Source: Nitrospinota bacterium
GTDB lineage: Bacteria > Nitrospirota > Nitrospiria > Nitrospirales > UBA8639
DNA: 5,029 nt
Assembly (NCBI GenBank): GCA_022561525.1
Contig: JADFRB010000190.1
Location: 1-5,029 of the forward strand
Reading direction: 5' to 3'
Shown: in pieces, positions 4,978 to 5,029 of the stretch
How positions within the stretch are numbered: the first letter of the stretch is position 1
Layout of the letters: each line of letters opens with the position of its first letter
The notes under the pieces: generated by a model
The model's input: only the letters and a program-made list of their open reading frames with translations
Told to the model about the DNA's origin: nothing
The model's database searches: none
Translations under genes and position numbers: made by a program

Positions 4978-5029
4978 AGTAAGTGCAATTCTTTCTCAAA
5001 TAAGTGGGACAAAGTGATGGTTAAAGAGT

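Noticed and set aside
4419..4999. Longer frames at the right end (minus 4419-4760, plus 4702-4938, minus 4742-4999)
   Set aside because: The first overlaps the promoter and coding frame of the 104-residue gene; the other two run through the inverted repeats in frames without the helix-turn-helix.
5017..5029. Start of a further gene (ATG GTT AAA GAG) at the right edge
   Set aside because: Only four codons are visible and there is no clear ribosome binding site.

Overview
The window looks like a stretch of bacterial chromosome of middling base composition. The gene order pgeF - yggS - yggT is the cluster that follows the division genes (ftsA-ftsZ) in many bacteria; in Bacillus the same genes are ylmD, ylmE and ylmG. 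The style of the intergenic palindromes, especially the one starting GGGGCTGTTG, reminds me of Nitrospira-type genomes. That host call is from memory and was not tested by any search.

Layout. Bases 1-21 may be the last codons of an upstream gene, possibly ftsZ. On the plus strand follow pgeF (322-1083, TTG start behind a strong ribosome binding site), yggS (1310-2008), yggT (2359-2655) and a cytoplasmic serine hydrolase of the class C beta-lactamase fold (2946-4061). A short conserved-looking protein of unknown function (4253-4567) lies on the minus strand, convergent to the hydrolase and with its own sigma70-like promoter. The right end (about 4700-4963) is a decayed element: a 54-codon remnant carrying only the C-terminal helix-turn-helix of a REP-associated (Y1/RAYT-type) transposase, between inverted repeats and clustered GTTGGGGGTCA-type repeats. 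Nothing else was recognised in 4612-4700 apart from a weak hairpin (4657-4677), and nothing in 4978-5029.

The striking property is the intergenic space. Almost every gap between these housekeeping genes is filled by a long inverted-repeat element. Family A occurs three times (about 44-253, 2092-2313, 2663-2926), with six arms sharing the 15-mer TCGAAATCCGAAACA in alternating orientation. Element B (1086-1206) follows pgeF. A separate hairpin (1234-1285) precedes yggS. Element C (4076-4216) separates the convergent genes. The genes themselves are intact.

How the genes fit together. PgeF removes wrongly made cell-wall precursors (peptidoglycan editing), YggS handles pyridoxal phosphate, and YggT is a small membrane protein of the division neighbourhood. 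A cytoplasmic serine hydrolase next door could also act on cell-wall fragments, but that is inference from context.
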